From Chloroflexota bacterium (GTDB taxonomy: Bacteria; Chloroflexota; Anaerolineae; B4-G1; SLSP01), in NCBI GenBank assembly GCA_022707665.1, contig JAKJAE010000010.1, forward strand, positions 1 through 21,096: 21,096 nucleotides of DNA, written 5' to 3'. The translations under genes and the position numbers were made by a program. Positions 6,475-11,998 of this stretch are shown here, one piece after another. Positions within the stretch are counted from its first letter, which is position 1; every line of letters begins with the position of its first letter. Under the pieces are notes generated by a model. The model saw only the letters and a program-made list of their open reading frames with translations. It was not told the DNA's origin and searched no databases.

Positions 6475-7650
6475 ATGGGCAGTTGCTTCCGTCCCGAACG
6501 AACCGACGCTCGCACTGGCAAGCGCGTCAAGTACCGCAAGTATCGCATCACCTGGACCGACGAGCACGGTGACCGTCAGTCGCGCATGGCATTCCGCGAC
6601 AAGCAAGCGAGTGAGGCGCTGCTCGCCAAGATCGAGCGGGACGTGGAGCGGAAGAGGGCCGGGCTGCGAGTCGTCGAGGAGTCGCACAGGCTGAAGCCCG
6701 TCGCCGATCTGGTCGAGGAGTTCACCCGGGAACTGGTGTCCCGTGGATCCGACCCCGCCGGCCCGCACATCAAGGAGGCCAGGAGGATCCTCTCCAGGGT
6801 GTGCGAGGGGTGTGGGTGGAAGCGCCTGGGTGATGTGCGGCGCGATGCCTTCGCCGATTACCTGGCCAACATGGCCCAGGCCGGGAAAGCGCCGCTGACG
6901 CGCAAGCAGCACCTCGCCTTCACGCGCAACCTGCTCAACTGGTGCGTCGATCAGGGCTGGCTGGCCGAGAGCCCGATCGAGGGCATCGAGGCCCCTGCCG
7001 TGGGGCATGCTGGCCGTCGCCGGCGACGGCGCGCCTACACAAACGACGAGCTGCAGCGACTCCTGGCCGCGACTCCCGAGCCTCGGCGCACGCTCTACCT
7101 GATCGCCGCCCTGTCTGGGTATCGCCGGAAGGAGCTGCGACTCATGGAGCGCCAGGACCTGACGCCCGACGGCGATCGGCCACGCTGGCACCTGCGCGCG
7201 GTGGTCTCGAAGAACCGTCGCTGCGACATCGTGCCGATCGTGCCGGACCTGCAGCCGATCCTGGCCCCGATCTGGTCGAGGCTGCGCAGTGCCTCGAGTC
7301 GCCTGGTCGGCGACGGCCTGGGCATCGCCGTCCCCAGACATGAGACGCTGCACGCCGACCTCACCAGGGCGAAGATTGAGCGGGTCACCGAGGACGGACG
7401 GCACGCGGACTTCCACAGCTTCCGCTACACGTTTTGCAGGATCATGGGAGAGGTGTTACCGATCCAGAAGGTCAAGGTGCTGATGCGACACAGCACGATC
7501 AAGCTGACGGCTGATCTCTATGGCGAGCTGGGAATTGACGACCTGGGCGAGGATGTCTGGTCGCTCCCGCCGTTGAGAGCCTTTGAGGGCAATTCAGGCG
7601 CTCCCACTGGCGCACACATGGGCAGATCTGGCGAGGGGAAGGGCGGGTGA
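6475..7650 (+). CDS. int: Tyrosine recombinase integrase
   Basis: 391 residues from the ATG preceded by AGAGAGG; earlier in-frame TTG/ATG codons lie in a hairpin or lack a good ribosome binding site. The N-terminal arm-binding part (about 1-65) is basic. A core-binding SAM-like domain spans about 75-175, and the catalytic domain about 185-360. Catalytic residues visible: Arg217 (SGYRRKEL), Lys246 (VVSKNRR), His314 and Arg317 (FHSFRYTF), His339 (LMRHSTIK) and Tyr349 (ADLYGEL). This is a full set for strand cleavage and exchange between attP and attB. The gene ends 30 bp before a tRNA-Ser fragment, the standard layout for tRNA-targeting integrases. The last ~15 codons contain one copy of a 22-bp repeat that recurs beyond the core. 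Confidence 0.95.
   Translation: MGSCFRPERTDARTGKRVKYRKYRITWTDEHGDRQSRMAFRDKQASEALLAKIERDVERKRAGLRVVEESHRLKPVADLVEEFTRELVSRGSDPAGPHIKEARRILSRVCEGCGWKRLGDVRRDAFADYLANMAQAGKAPLTRKQHLAFTRNLLNWCVDQGWLAESPIEGIEAPAVGHAGRRRRRRAYTNDELQRLLAATPEPRRTLYLIAALSGYRRKELRLMERQDLTPDGDRPRWHLRAVVSKNRRCDIVPIVPDLQPILAPIWSRLRSASSRLVGDGLGIAVPRHETLHADLTRAKIERVTEDGRHADFHSFRYTFCRIMGEVLPIQKVKVLMRHSTIKLTADLYGELGIDDLGEDVWSLPPLRAFEGNSGAPTGAHMGRSGEGKGG
7598..7619 (+). repeat. 22-bp direct repeat, left copy (putative attP arm site)
   Basis: GCGCTCCCACTGGCGCACAC plus AT. It is identical to 7890-7911, inside the integrase 3' end and 61 bp left of the tRNA core. It holds a GCGC...GCGC dyad. The two copies flank the core, as integrase or excisionase arm-type sites do. 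Confidence 0.65.
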
Positions 7651-7679
7651 TCCTGTCGCCGTAAGTCGTTACTACGAAA

Positions 7680-7740
7680 CGGAGAGGGCGGGATTCGAAC
7701 CCGCGGTGAGGTTTTATCCCCACGCCGCTTTAGCAAAGCG
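7680..7740 (-). other. attP core: 3' part of a tRNA-Ser(GCU) gene
   Basis: Read on the minus strand this is a tRNA-Ser from anticodon arm to discriminator. It has the anticodon loop TTGCTAA (GCU), a long class II variable arm (GTGGGG/CCTCAC stem), the T arm GCGGG-TTCGAAT-CCCGC, the acceptor strand CCTCTCC and discriminator G. The 5' half (acceptor 5' strand, D arm) is absent; the sequence beyond 7741 does not fold as tRNA. It is therefore the integrase target copy carried by the phage, which restores the host tRNA gene on integration, not a working tRNA gene. Confidence 0.9.
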
Positions 7741-7777
7741 TTTTGCCCCCTTCCTGACGGTCAAAGAATCTTGCGCA

Positions 7778-7797
7778 CAGTTAGAGCCAGTTAGGGC
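7778..7797 (+). repeat. Tandem 10-bp direct repeats near attP core
   Basis: CAGTTAGAGC followed at once by CAGTTAGGGC, 38 bp right of the core; a second pair, CACTTGAGGG and CACTTGGGGA, lies at 7863-7882. Ten-base spacing puts them on one face of the helix, as for excisionase or integrase arm sites. The function is inferred from position. Confidence 0.5.
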
Positions 7798-7889
7798 AAG
7801 TTGTTATCCCATCTAGATTTGCGCCTTCCTCCTATTCAGAAATGCGCTAATATACATGCGGACACTTGAGGGCACTTGGGGAACTGGGT

Positions 7890-7911
7890 GCGCTCCCACT
7901 GGCGCACACAT
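7890..7911 (+). repeat. 22-bp direct repeat, right copy (putative attP arm site)
   Basis: Exact copy of 7598-7619, here extended to a 6-bp dyad (GTGCGC - 8 nt - GCGCAC). It ends 15 bp before the excisionase start codon, so a bound protein could also repress that gene. Confidence 0.65.
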
Positions 7912-7926
7912 TTCATGGGAGGCGGC

Positions 7927-8121
7927 ATGCTCATCGATACTCCAGTCCTGGTATCACCGAAGGAGGTATGCCAGATGCTCGGCATCCGGCGACGAACCCT
8001 CTTCCGCTGGATCGCAAGGGGCCGCTGGCCCGAACCGATCCGGCTGAATGCCCGCGTCATCCGCTGGGATCGTCGCAAGGTCGAGCAGGCCCTGGTCGGC
8101 CGTGAAGTGGCGGGGCGGTGA
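7927..8121 (+). CDS. Excisionase-like MerR/AlpA-type HTH protein
   Basis: 64 residues; start chosen at the ATG with GGGAGGCGGC before it (7915 and a TTG at 7876 are in frame but weaker). VLVSPKEVCQMLGIRRRTLFRWIARGRWPEPIRLNAR followed by VIRWDRRKVEQAL is the winged HTH layout of AlpA/excisionase proteins: helix-turn-helix, then a wing, then a helix starting at the conserved 'W...V'. Such proteins bend attachment-site DNA and turn integration into excision, or act as activators. It lies immediately right of attP while the integrase lies immediately left. The stop is 10 bp from the stop of the convergent leftward gene. Confidence 0.8.
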   Translation: MLIDTPVLVSPKEVCQMLGIRRRTLFRWIARGRWPEPIRLNARVIRWDRRKVEQALVGREVAGR

Positions 8122-8131
8122 AGTGATGCCG

Positions 8132-8719
8132 TTACTTCCGCACGTACTCACTGGGCACCACCACCTCGACACCCTCGCCAGCCCCCGCGGCGATTCGCAC
8201 GCGATAGGTGAAGATGCCGGGGCTGACCACATCCACTGCGGTGTCCTTGGCGACAAATATGACCTCACCGCGCCGGATCATACGGTTGGCAGCGTCACGA
8301 TTTTTGGCGATGAGATAATCCATGAACTCGCTCGCCGCCTTGTCGGTGAGCCCGCCGTACACGTCGTCGTTTATGAAAGCACGGTCTCCCCGAAGCGCAA
8401 TCCGCCTTGCAGGCGGGTCGTTAACTGGCGGAGCTTTCGGCTCCACCTTGGTCACTGGCGGTGGCGGCGGGGCGGCGGGTTTGTTGACTGGTTGAGCGAG
8501 TTGATTCGGCGCAGCGGACGGCTTGCCGAGAGAATTGATAATGCCGCTGCAAACCAAGAGAAGAATCACCGGCCCGAACACGCAGCCCAGAAAAGTGGAG
8601 AGGGAAGTTTTGCGAGACTCGACCAGCTCAACGACGTCTCGCGATCCACACTCTGGGCACCGGCGAGACGAGGATGCTCTCCACCGCTGACCGCAGTCTT
8701 CACACTCGTACCTGGGCAT
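8132..8719 (-). CDS. Zinc-ribbon, single-pass membrane protein with C-terminal beta domain
   Basis: 195 residues on the minus strand. Residues 5-27 form a zinc ribbon (CEDCGQRW...RRCPECGS). A hydrophobic helix follows (about 42-64, TFLGCVFGPVILLLVCSGII), then a Pro/Ala-rich linker (about 66-105). The C-terminal domain (about 108-195) ends in strands FTYRVRIAAGAGEGVEVVVPSEYV that resemble an SH3-like barrel. The topology would put the zinc ribbon in the cytoplasm and the C-terminal domain outside. It is co-directional with the RHH gene behind it and opposite to all other genes, so it is likely expressed in the lysogen. Candidate roles are superinfection exclusion or host modification; no function can be assigned. 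Confidence 0.65.
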   Translation of the reverse strand: MPRYECEDCGQRWRASSSRRCPECGSRDVVELVESRKTSLSTFLGCVFGPVILLLVCSGIINSLGKPSAAPNQLAQPVNKPAAPPPPPVTKVEPKAPPVNDPPARRIALRGDRAFINDDVYGGLTDKAASEFMDYLIAKNRDAANRMIRRGEVIFVAKDTAVDVVSPGIFTYRVRIAAGAGEGVEVVVPSEYVRK

Positions 8720-8728
8720 GGGCGGGTC

Positions 8729-8944
8729 TCACTTGTCGGGCGTTGGTGGCCAAAGCCCCTCGCGCTCGAGCAGCTCCCGCACAGCTCGCTCCACCTCGGC
8801 GGTAAGGTCGGTGAGTCTGCGGTCTGCAACCTTCTGCAAGAGGCTGCAGAGCGTCTCATGGACGCGAATCATGCGCTTTGGCGTCACTCTCCGGTCCCGC
8901 GACTTGCTTGGCTTGCGATCACTCATGAGCATATTGGATCGCAT
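8729..8944 (-). CDS. Ribbon-helix-helix-like putative regulator (lysogeny side)
   Basis: 71 residues on the minus strand; ATG at 8944 preceded by GGAGG with 7-nt spacing. After a basic N-terminus (RKPSKSRDRRVTPKR) comes MIRVHETLCSLLQKVAD, then LTDLTAEVERAVRELLEREGLW. A strand, helix A, turn, helix B order fits RHH proteins. It is the first gene of the leftward unit, directly behind a divergent promoter region packed with TTGCGG/CCGCAA half-sites, which is where a phage repressor gene normally sits. Repressor function is inferred from position and fold. Confidence 0.6.
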   Translation of the reverse strand: MRSNMLMSDRKPSKSRDRRVTPKRMIRVHETLCSLLQKVADRRLTDLTAEVERAVRELLEREGLWPPTPDK

Positions 8945-8989
8945 GGCACGGCCTCCAGCAACGCTATTTCTGACGCAAAGCCCTACGCA

Positions 8990-9019
8990 AGTATACCATT
9001 CGCATTCCGCAAATTACAA
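8990..9019 (-). promoter_or_regulatory. Leftward promoter of the switch region
   Basis: On the minus strand: TTGTAA (9014-9019), 18-bp spacer, TATACT (8990-8995), reading into the RHH gene at 8944. The spacer contains TTTGCGG, the same half-site as in the rightward promoter spacer. Confidence 0.6.
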
Positions 9020-9056
9020 TTTTGATATTTGCGGTTGATTTTGCGGCATGCCGCAA
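9007..9056. promoter_or_regulatory. Operator cluster of the phage switch
   Basis: Two dyads of the same half-site: CCGCAAAT (9007-9014) and ATTTGCGG (9027-9034) face each other across 12 bp. A perfect 16-bp palindrome TTGCGGCATGCCGCAA follows at 9041-9056. Further ACGCAA half-sites occur at 8973, 8985 and 9070. The dyads overlap the spacers of both divergent promoters. Confidence 0.7.
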
Positions 9057-9064
9057 GTTAATAT
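9035..9064 (+). promoter_or_regulatory. Rightward early promoter with operator in its spacer
   Basis: TTGATT (9035-9040), 18-bp spacer, TAATAT (9059-9064), reading into 9124 and csrA. The 16-bp palindrome occupies the spacer almost exactly, so a bound repressor would exclude RNA polymerase. Confidence 0.65.
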
Positions 9065-9123
9065 GCCTTCACGCAACTGCTAACCCGTTGTGCATCCCAA
9101 ACCCCATTAACGAGGTGAGAGAA

Positions 9124-9420
9124 ATGCCTTGCGAGAAGTGCAATGGTTCAGGCGTGGCGCGCTGCCCTTTCGATGGGACGCCAGAGTTCTGCCCGGACTG
9201 TGACAAGGATCCCGCCGTGCAGCTGGATCCAGCAGACGCGGCCATGCTGCGTGTGCGGGAAGACGCGGAGGTGCTGCGGCGGCACTCGACGCATCACTCC
9301 GAGTTCGTCCAGGCCGCGATTGCCAGGGCTGCGGTCGCCCAGGCCCTGCTCATTGAGCGGATGACCTTTGCCGTGGAAGCGATGGCAGCGATAACGGCCG
9401 CGGACAGGGAGGAGGCATGA
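9124..9420 (+). CDS. DnaJ-like zinc-finger small protein
   Basis: 98 residues; ATG preceded by GAGGTGAGAGAA. The open frame continues upstream through the promoter, so this ATG is chosen. The N-terminus has CEKCNGSGVARC then FCPDCDKD: C-x2-C-x-GSG-x3-C and C-x2-C, the pattern of the DnaJ-type zinc finger, one zinc site. The C-terminal part is a long Ala-rich amphipathic helix (about 40-95). It is the first gene of the rightward operon; its stop overlaps the csrA start. The function is unknown; a role as a small partner or adaptor is guesswork. Confidence 0.65.
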   Translation: MPCEKCNGSGVARCPFDGTPEFCPDCDKDPAVQLDPADAAMLRVREDAEVLRRHSTHHSEFVQAAIARAAVAQALLIERMTFAVEAMAAITAADREEA

Positions 9421-9599
9421 TGCTGGTACTCACACGGATGCTGGGTGAGCGGATCATCATTGGCGACGATGTGGTGATCACGGTCGTCGACATCGGCCGG
9501 GGGAAGGTCCGCCTGGGGATCGAGGCCCCGAAGCAGGTGCCCGTCTACCGGGAGGAGTTGCTGCCAGTCGTTCAGGCACCGGAGCCCGAGCAGCAATAG
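9417..9599 (+). CDS. csrA: CsrA/RsmA-type RNA-binding translational regulator
   Basis: 60 residues, starting MMLVLTRMLGERIIIGDDVVITVVDIGRGKVRLGIEAP in two halves; the second Met (9420) is the usual CsrA start (MLVLTR). The family hallmarks are present: MLVLTR strand 1, GERI.IGDD.V.ITV, G.VRLGI.AP....V.REE. CsrA dimers bind GGA in mRNA hairpin loops, usually over the Shine-Dalgarno sequence, and block or stabilise messages. The length (60) is normal for the family. The gene overlaps the previous stop (ATGATG) and has GGGAGGAGG before it. A csrA in the first rightward operon could switch host translation or time phage mRNAs. Just downstream lies a strongly structured intergenic RNA. Confidence 0.95.
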   Translation: MMLVLTRMLGERIIIGDDVVITVVDIGRGKVRLGIEAPKQVPVYREELLPVVQAPEPEQQ

Positions 9600-9606
9600 C
9601 CACAGA

Positions 9607-9733
9607 TCGGATGCGACGATTCGGGGGCTGCAACCGTTCCGCAACGGCAGCCCCGGCGGGTTCGTGGCCCGCCCATCCGACTCAGACATCTTGAACCGTC
9701 AAAGCCTGGCGTGTGCCGGGGGCGGGGATGTCT
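9607..9733 (+). ncRNA. Candidate structured RNA: two tandem three-way junctions
   Basis: In the 157-bp gap between csrA and the helicase, complementary strands nest in order. Domain 1: P1 TCGGATG/CATCCGA (9607-9613/9674-9680) encloses P2 GGGGCTG/CAGCCCC (9624-9630/9648-9654, with inner CCGTT/AACGG and loop CCGC) and P3 GGCGGG/CCCGCC (9655-9660/9668-9673). P3 abuts both P2 and P1 with no linker. Domain 2: P4 AGACATC/GATGTCT (9684-9690/9727-9733) encloses P5 TTGA-ACCG-TCAA (9691-9702) and P6 CCTGGC-GTGT-GCCGGG (9705-9720). A second GGCGGG at 9721-9726 could replace the P3 strand, and CCCATC (9672-9677) can pair with GATGGG (9743-9748) at the helicase ribosome binding site. It could be a riboswitch-like leader, a CsrA target or a processing/termination structure. 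Confidence 0.5.
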
Positions 9734-9756
9734 TGTCCGTGTGATGGGAGTGAGAC

Positions 9757-11262
9757 ATGCAAGGGATGATGCGCGCACCTAAGCGGATCGGCGATGATCG
9801 CGCCACGCAGCAGCAGCGCGACTACTGGGCGGCGCTGGTGGAGGGAGGCAAGTCGGTACTGTGCGAGGCACGGGCCGGGTGCTCCAAGAGCTCGGCTTCA
9901 CGGGAGGGGATGCACCGGATCAAGGAGCGGGCCCCGAAGGCCCGCATTCGGTACACGGTGTTCAACACGGCTAACGCGAAGGAGTTCGCGGCCGACGCCC
10001 CCGAGGGGGTGGAGGTCGGGACTGTCCACAGCTTCGGCTACAAGGCGCTGGTCAACGCCTTCAGATCTGCGATTGAGAAGAACAAGACCTACATCCTGCT
10101 GGACGAGATGCGTGAGGCACGCAACCTGCCGCGCTACATGCGGAAAGCGGTCAGCCTCCTGGTGGGCCATGCGAAGAACCAGGCGATCGACCCGCATGAC
10201 CCGGAGGCCTCGTCGAGGATCCGCCAGCTGGGCCTGCACTACGACGTGCGGACCTACGGCCGAGAAGCCGCGCTCGTCGCCCTGGCCGTCGAGGTGCTCC
10301 GTCGCAGCATCGAGTGGCTCGACGTGGTGGACTTCGACGACATGATCTACATTCCTGCAATCCTGCGGGTGCCCTTCGAGCCAGTGGACTGGCTGTTCAT
10401 CGACGAGGCCCAGGACTGGAACCCATGTCAGCACGCACTGATCCCGCTGATGACGGACGGGTCGCGTGTGGTGGTGGTAGGCGACCGTTATCAGTCGATC
10501 TACGGATTCCGCGGGGCTGACCCGGAGGGCATCCCCCGCCTGGAGAAGATGCTGGCAGGGCGTGAGGAGGGCGCGGCAAAGCTACCCCTCACTATCACGT
10601 TCCGCTGTCCTCAGTCCCACGTCAGGCTCGCCAGGCTCTACGTGCAGGACATCGAGGCCCATGCCAGCAACCACGACGGAGAAGTGCGCGAAGCCCCCGA
10701 GGGCAAAGCGTCGCGGGGCTGGCTCCCTGGCGACTTCGTGCTCTGCGCCGCGAACGCTCCCCTCGTCCGGGCGGCGCTGGGGCTGATCGCGGAGCGCCGC
10801 CCGGCGCAGGTCCGGGGGCGAGGGATCGGCGACCAGCTCATGGCGGTCTGGCGTTTCGCCGAGAACGCGAAGACCTGCGCCGAGGCTACCCGACTGATCG
10901 AGCAATGGAAGGGGCGGGAACTGCTGCGCCTCTCGGAGCTTGACGGCGTCGACGACCTGGTCGAGTCCGTCGAGGATCGGACCGCGGGCCTCCTGGCAGT
11001 GATCGGGGCCTGCTCGCAGGTCTCCGAGGTCGGGCCGGCGATCACCGAGCTGTTCGCGGACGGAGCGGATCCCAGGTCTGGCAGCGCGGTGGTCTTCTCC
11101 ACGATCCACCGGGCCAAGGGGCTTGAGGCCGATCGGGTCCACTGGATCCAGGTGCCCACGAAACAGCCTAAGGCCGACTGGGAGAAGCAGCAGGCCCGGA
11201 ACCTGTCCTACGTCGCCCTCACCAGGGCGAAGCAATCGCTCACGTTTGTTACCCAGGGTTGA
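9757..11262 (+). CDS. UvrD/PcrA-type superfamily 1A DNA helicase
   Basis: 501 residues; ATG spaced 6 nt from GGGAG. SF1 helicase motifs in order: Q-like ATQQQRDYW (16-24), Walker A ARAGCSKSS (38-46), Ic VGTVHSFG (87-94), Walker B WLFIDEAQDWN (212-222), III GDRYQSIYGFRGA (242-254), IV TFRCP (281-285), V STIHRAKGLEADRV (about 448-461), VI YVALTRAKQS (about 484-493). It unwinds DNA 3'-5' with ATP, probably in phage replication or recombination. Shorter than UvrD (~720), so accessory insertions are reduced. Oddity: the Gly before the catalytic Lys44 of Walker A is Ser. It is followed by SSB-like and primase-helicase genes, giving a replication module. Confidence 0.92.
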   Translation: MQGMMRAPKRIGDDRATQQQRDYWAALVEGGKSVLCEARAGCSKSSASREGMHRIKERAPKARIRYTVFNTANAKEFAADAPEGVEVGTVHSFGYKALVNAFRSAIEKNKTYILLDEMREARNLPRYMRKAVSLLVGHAKNQAIDPHDPEASSRIRQLGLHYDVRTYGREAALVALAVEVLRRSIEWLDVVDFDDMIYIPAILRVPFEPVDWLFIDEAQDWNPCQHALIPLMTDGSRVVVVGDRYQSIYGFRGADPEGIPRLEKMLAGREEGAAKLPLTITFRCPQSHVRLARLYVQDIEAHASNHDGEVREAPEGKASRGWLPGDFVLCAANAPLVRAALGLIAERRPAQVRGRGIGDQLMAVWRFAENAKTCAEATRLIEQWKGRELLRLSELDGVDDLVESVEDRTAGLLAVIGACSQVSEVGPAITELFADGADPRSGSAVVFSTIHRAKGLEADRVHWIQVPTKQPKADWEKQQARNLSYVALTRAKQSLTFVTQG

Positions 11263-11294
11263 TTCATTCCACGCACTGATGAAAGGCAACTGAA

Positions 11295-11990
11295 ATGGCG
11301 AATCCATTTCGCGGCAAGGCGAGCAGCACCAAGTTCTCGACTGAGGTCCCAGATGCCGGCCCTCACACGGCGGTTCTGGTGGCGCTGATCGACAAGGGAA
11401 CGCACACCGAGGAGGTCAAGGACCAGAAGACGGGCAAACTGGTTCTCAAGGACCTCCGCAAGGTGCTGCTGGTCTGGGAGTTGACCGACGCCCAGATGAG
11501 CGGCACAACGAACAACCATCTGGTCTTCAAGGCTTACAACCTCAGCTATCACTCCAGTGGCGAGCTTCGGAAGGCGGCTGAAGCCATCCGCGGCGCAGCT
11601 TACACCGACGAGCAGGACATCAACTACGATGCGATGCTCGGGGCCAAGTGCCTGGTTACCGTCATGCACAAGACCGCCCAGGTCAGCAAACGCGCGTATG
11701 CCGTGGTGCAGTCGGTGTCCAAGCCGATGAAGGGCCAGTCCATCCCGCCCGCCAAGCGCCAGCCGATCTCCTGGTATCTCGACGAGGACAACCTCGCCGC
11801 CACCGACTACAGCAAGATCCCGGACTGGATCCCTTTCCGAAACGACCTGATCGAGGAGATTAAGTCGTCCCATCAGATCCGCGGCAAGGACGATACCGCC
11901 AGCGGCATCGATCACTACGACGATGCGACCTCAGCGCCTTCCGGCGCTGAGATGCCCGCTGGCGATGATTCGGACGCGATCCCATTCTGA
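11295..11990 (+). CDS. SSB-like single-stranded DNA-binding protein
   Basis: 231 residues, ATG about 8 nt after AAAGG. The N-terminus starts MANPFRGKASS. The body (about 20-190) is beta-rich with strands TAVLVALIDKGTH, RKVLLVWELTD and CLVTVMHKTA, compatible with an OB-type fold. The C-terminus is acidic and disordered, ending DDSDAIPF. A terminal D-rich stretch closing in IPF is the hallmark of SSB proteins (E. coli ends DDDIPF), where it recruits partner enzymes. Position between helicase and primase-helicase supports an ssDNA-binding role. Not a standard SSB in length (usual ~120-180) or in the core sequence. Confidence 0.7.
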   Translation: MANPFRGKASSTKFSTEVPDAGPHTAVLVALIDKGTHTEEVKDQKTGKLVLKDLRKVLLVWELTDAQMSGTTNNHLVFKAYNLSYHSSGELRKAAEAIRGAAYTDEQDINYDAMLGAKCLVTVMHKTAQVSKRAYAVVQSVSKPMKGQSIPPAKRQPISWYLDEDNLAATDYSKIPDWIPFRNDLIEEIKSSHQIRGKDDTASGIDHYDDATSAPSGAEMPAGDDSDAIPF

Positions 11991-11998
11991 GGTGACCG

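Noticed and set aside
6223..7416. 397-residue minus-strand frame opposite the integrase
   Set aside because: It is a shadow of the integrase, whose catalytic residues are all present on the plus strand.
7680..7741. Functional tRNA-Ser gene
   Set aside because: The 5' acceptor strand and D arm are missing; only the anticodon arm to the 3' end is present.
7848..7853. Promoter for the excisionase gene based on TAATAT
   Set aside because: The -10 is good but no -35 hexamer lies at 16-18 bp; TTGCGC is 23 bp away. Possible only with an activator.
8048..9025. 325-residue plus-strand frame opposite the two leftward genes
   Set aside because: The product lacks any fold pattern, while the minus strand encodes a zinc ribbon, membrane helix and RHH with proper ribosome binding sites.
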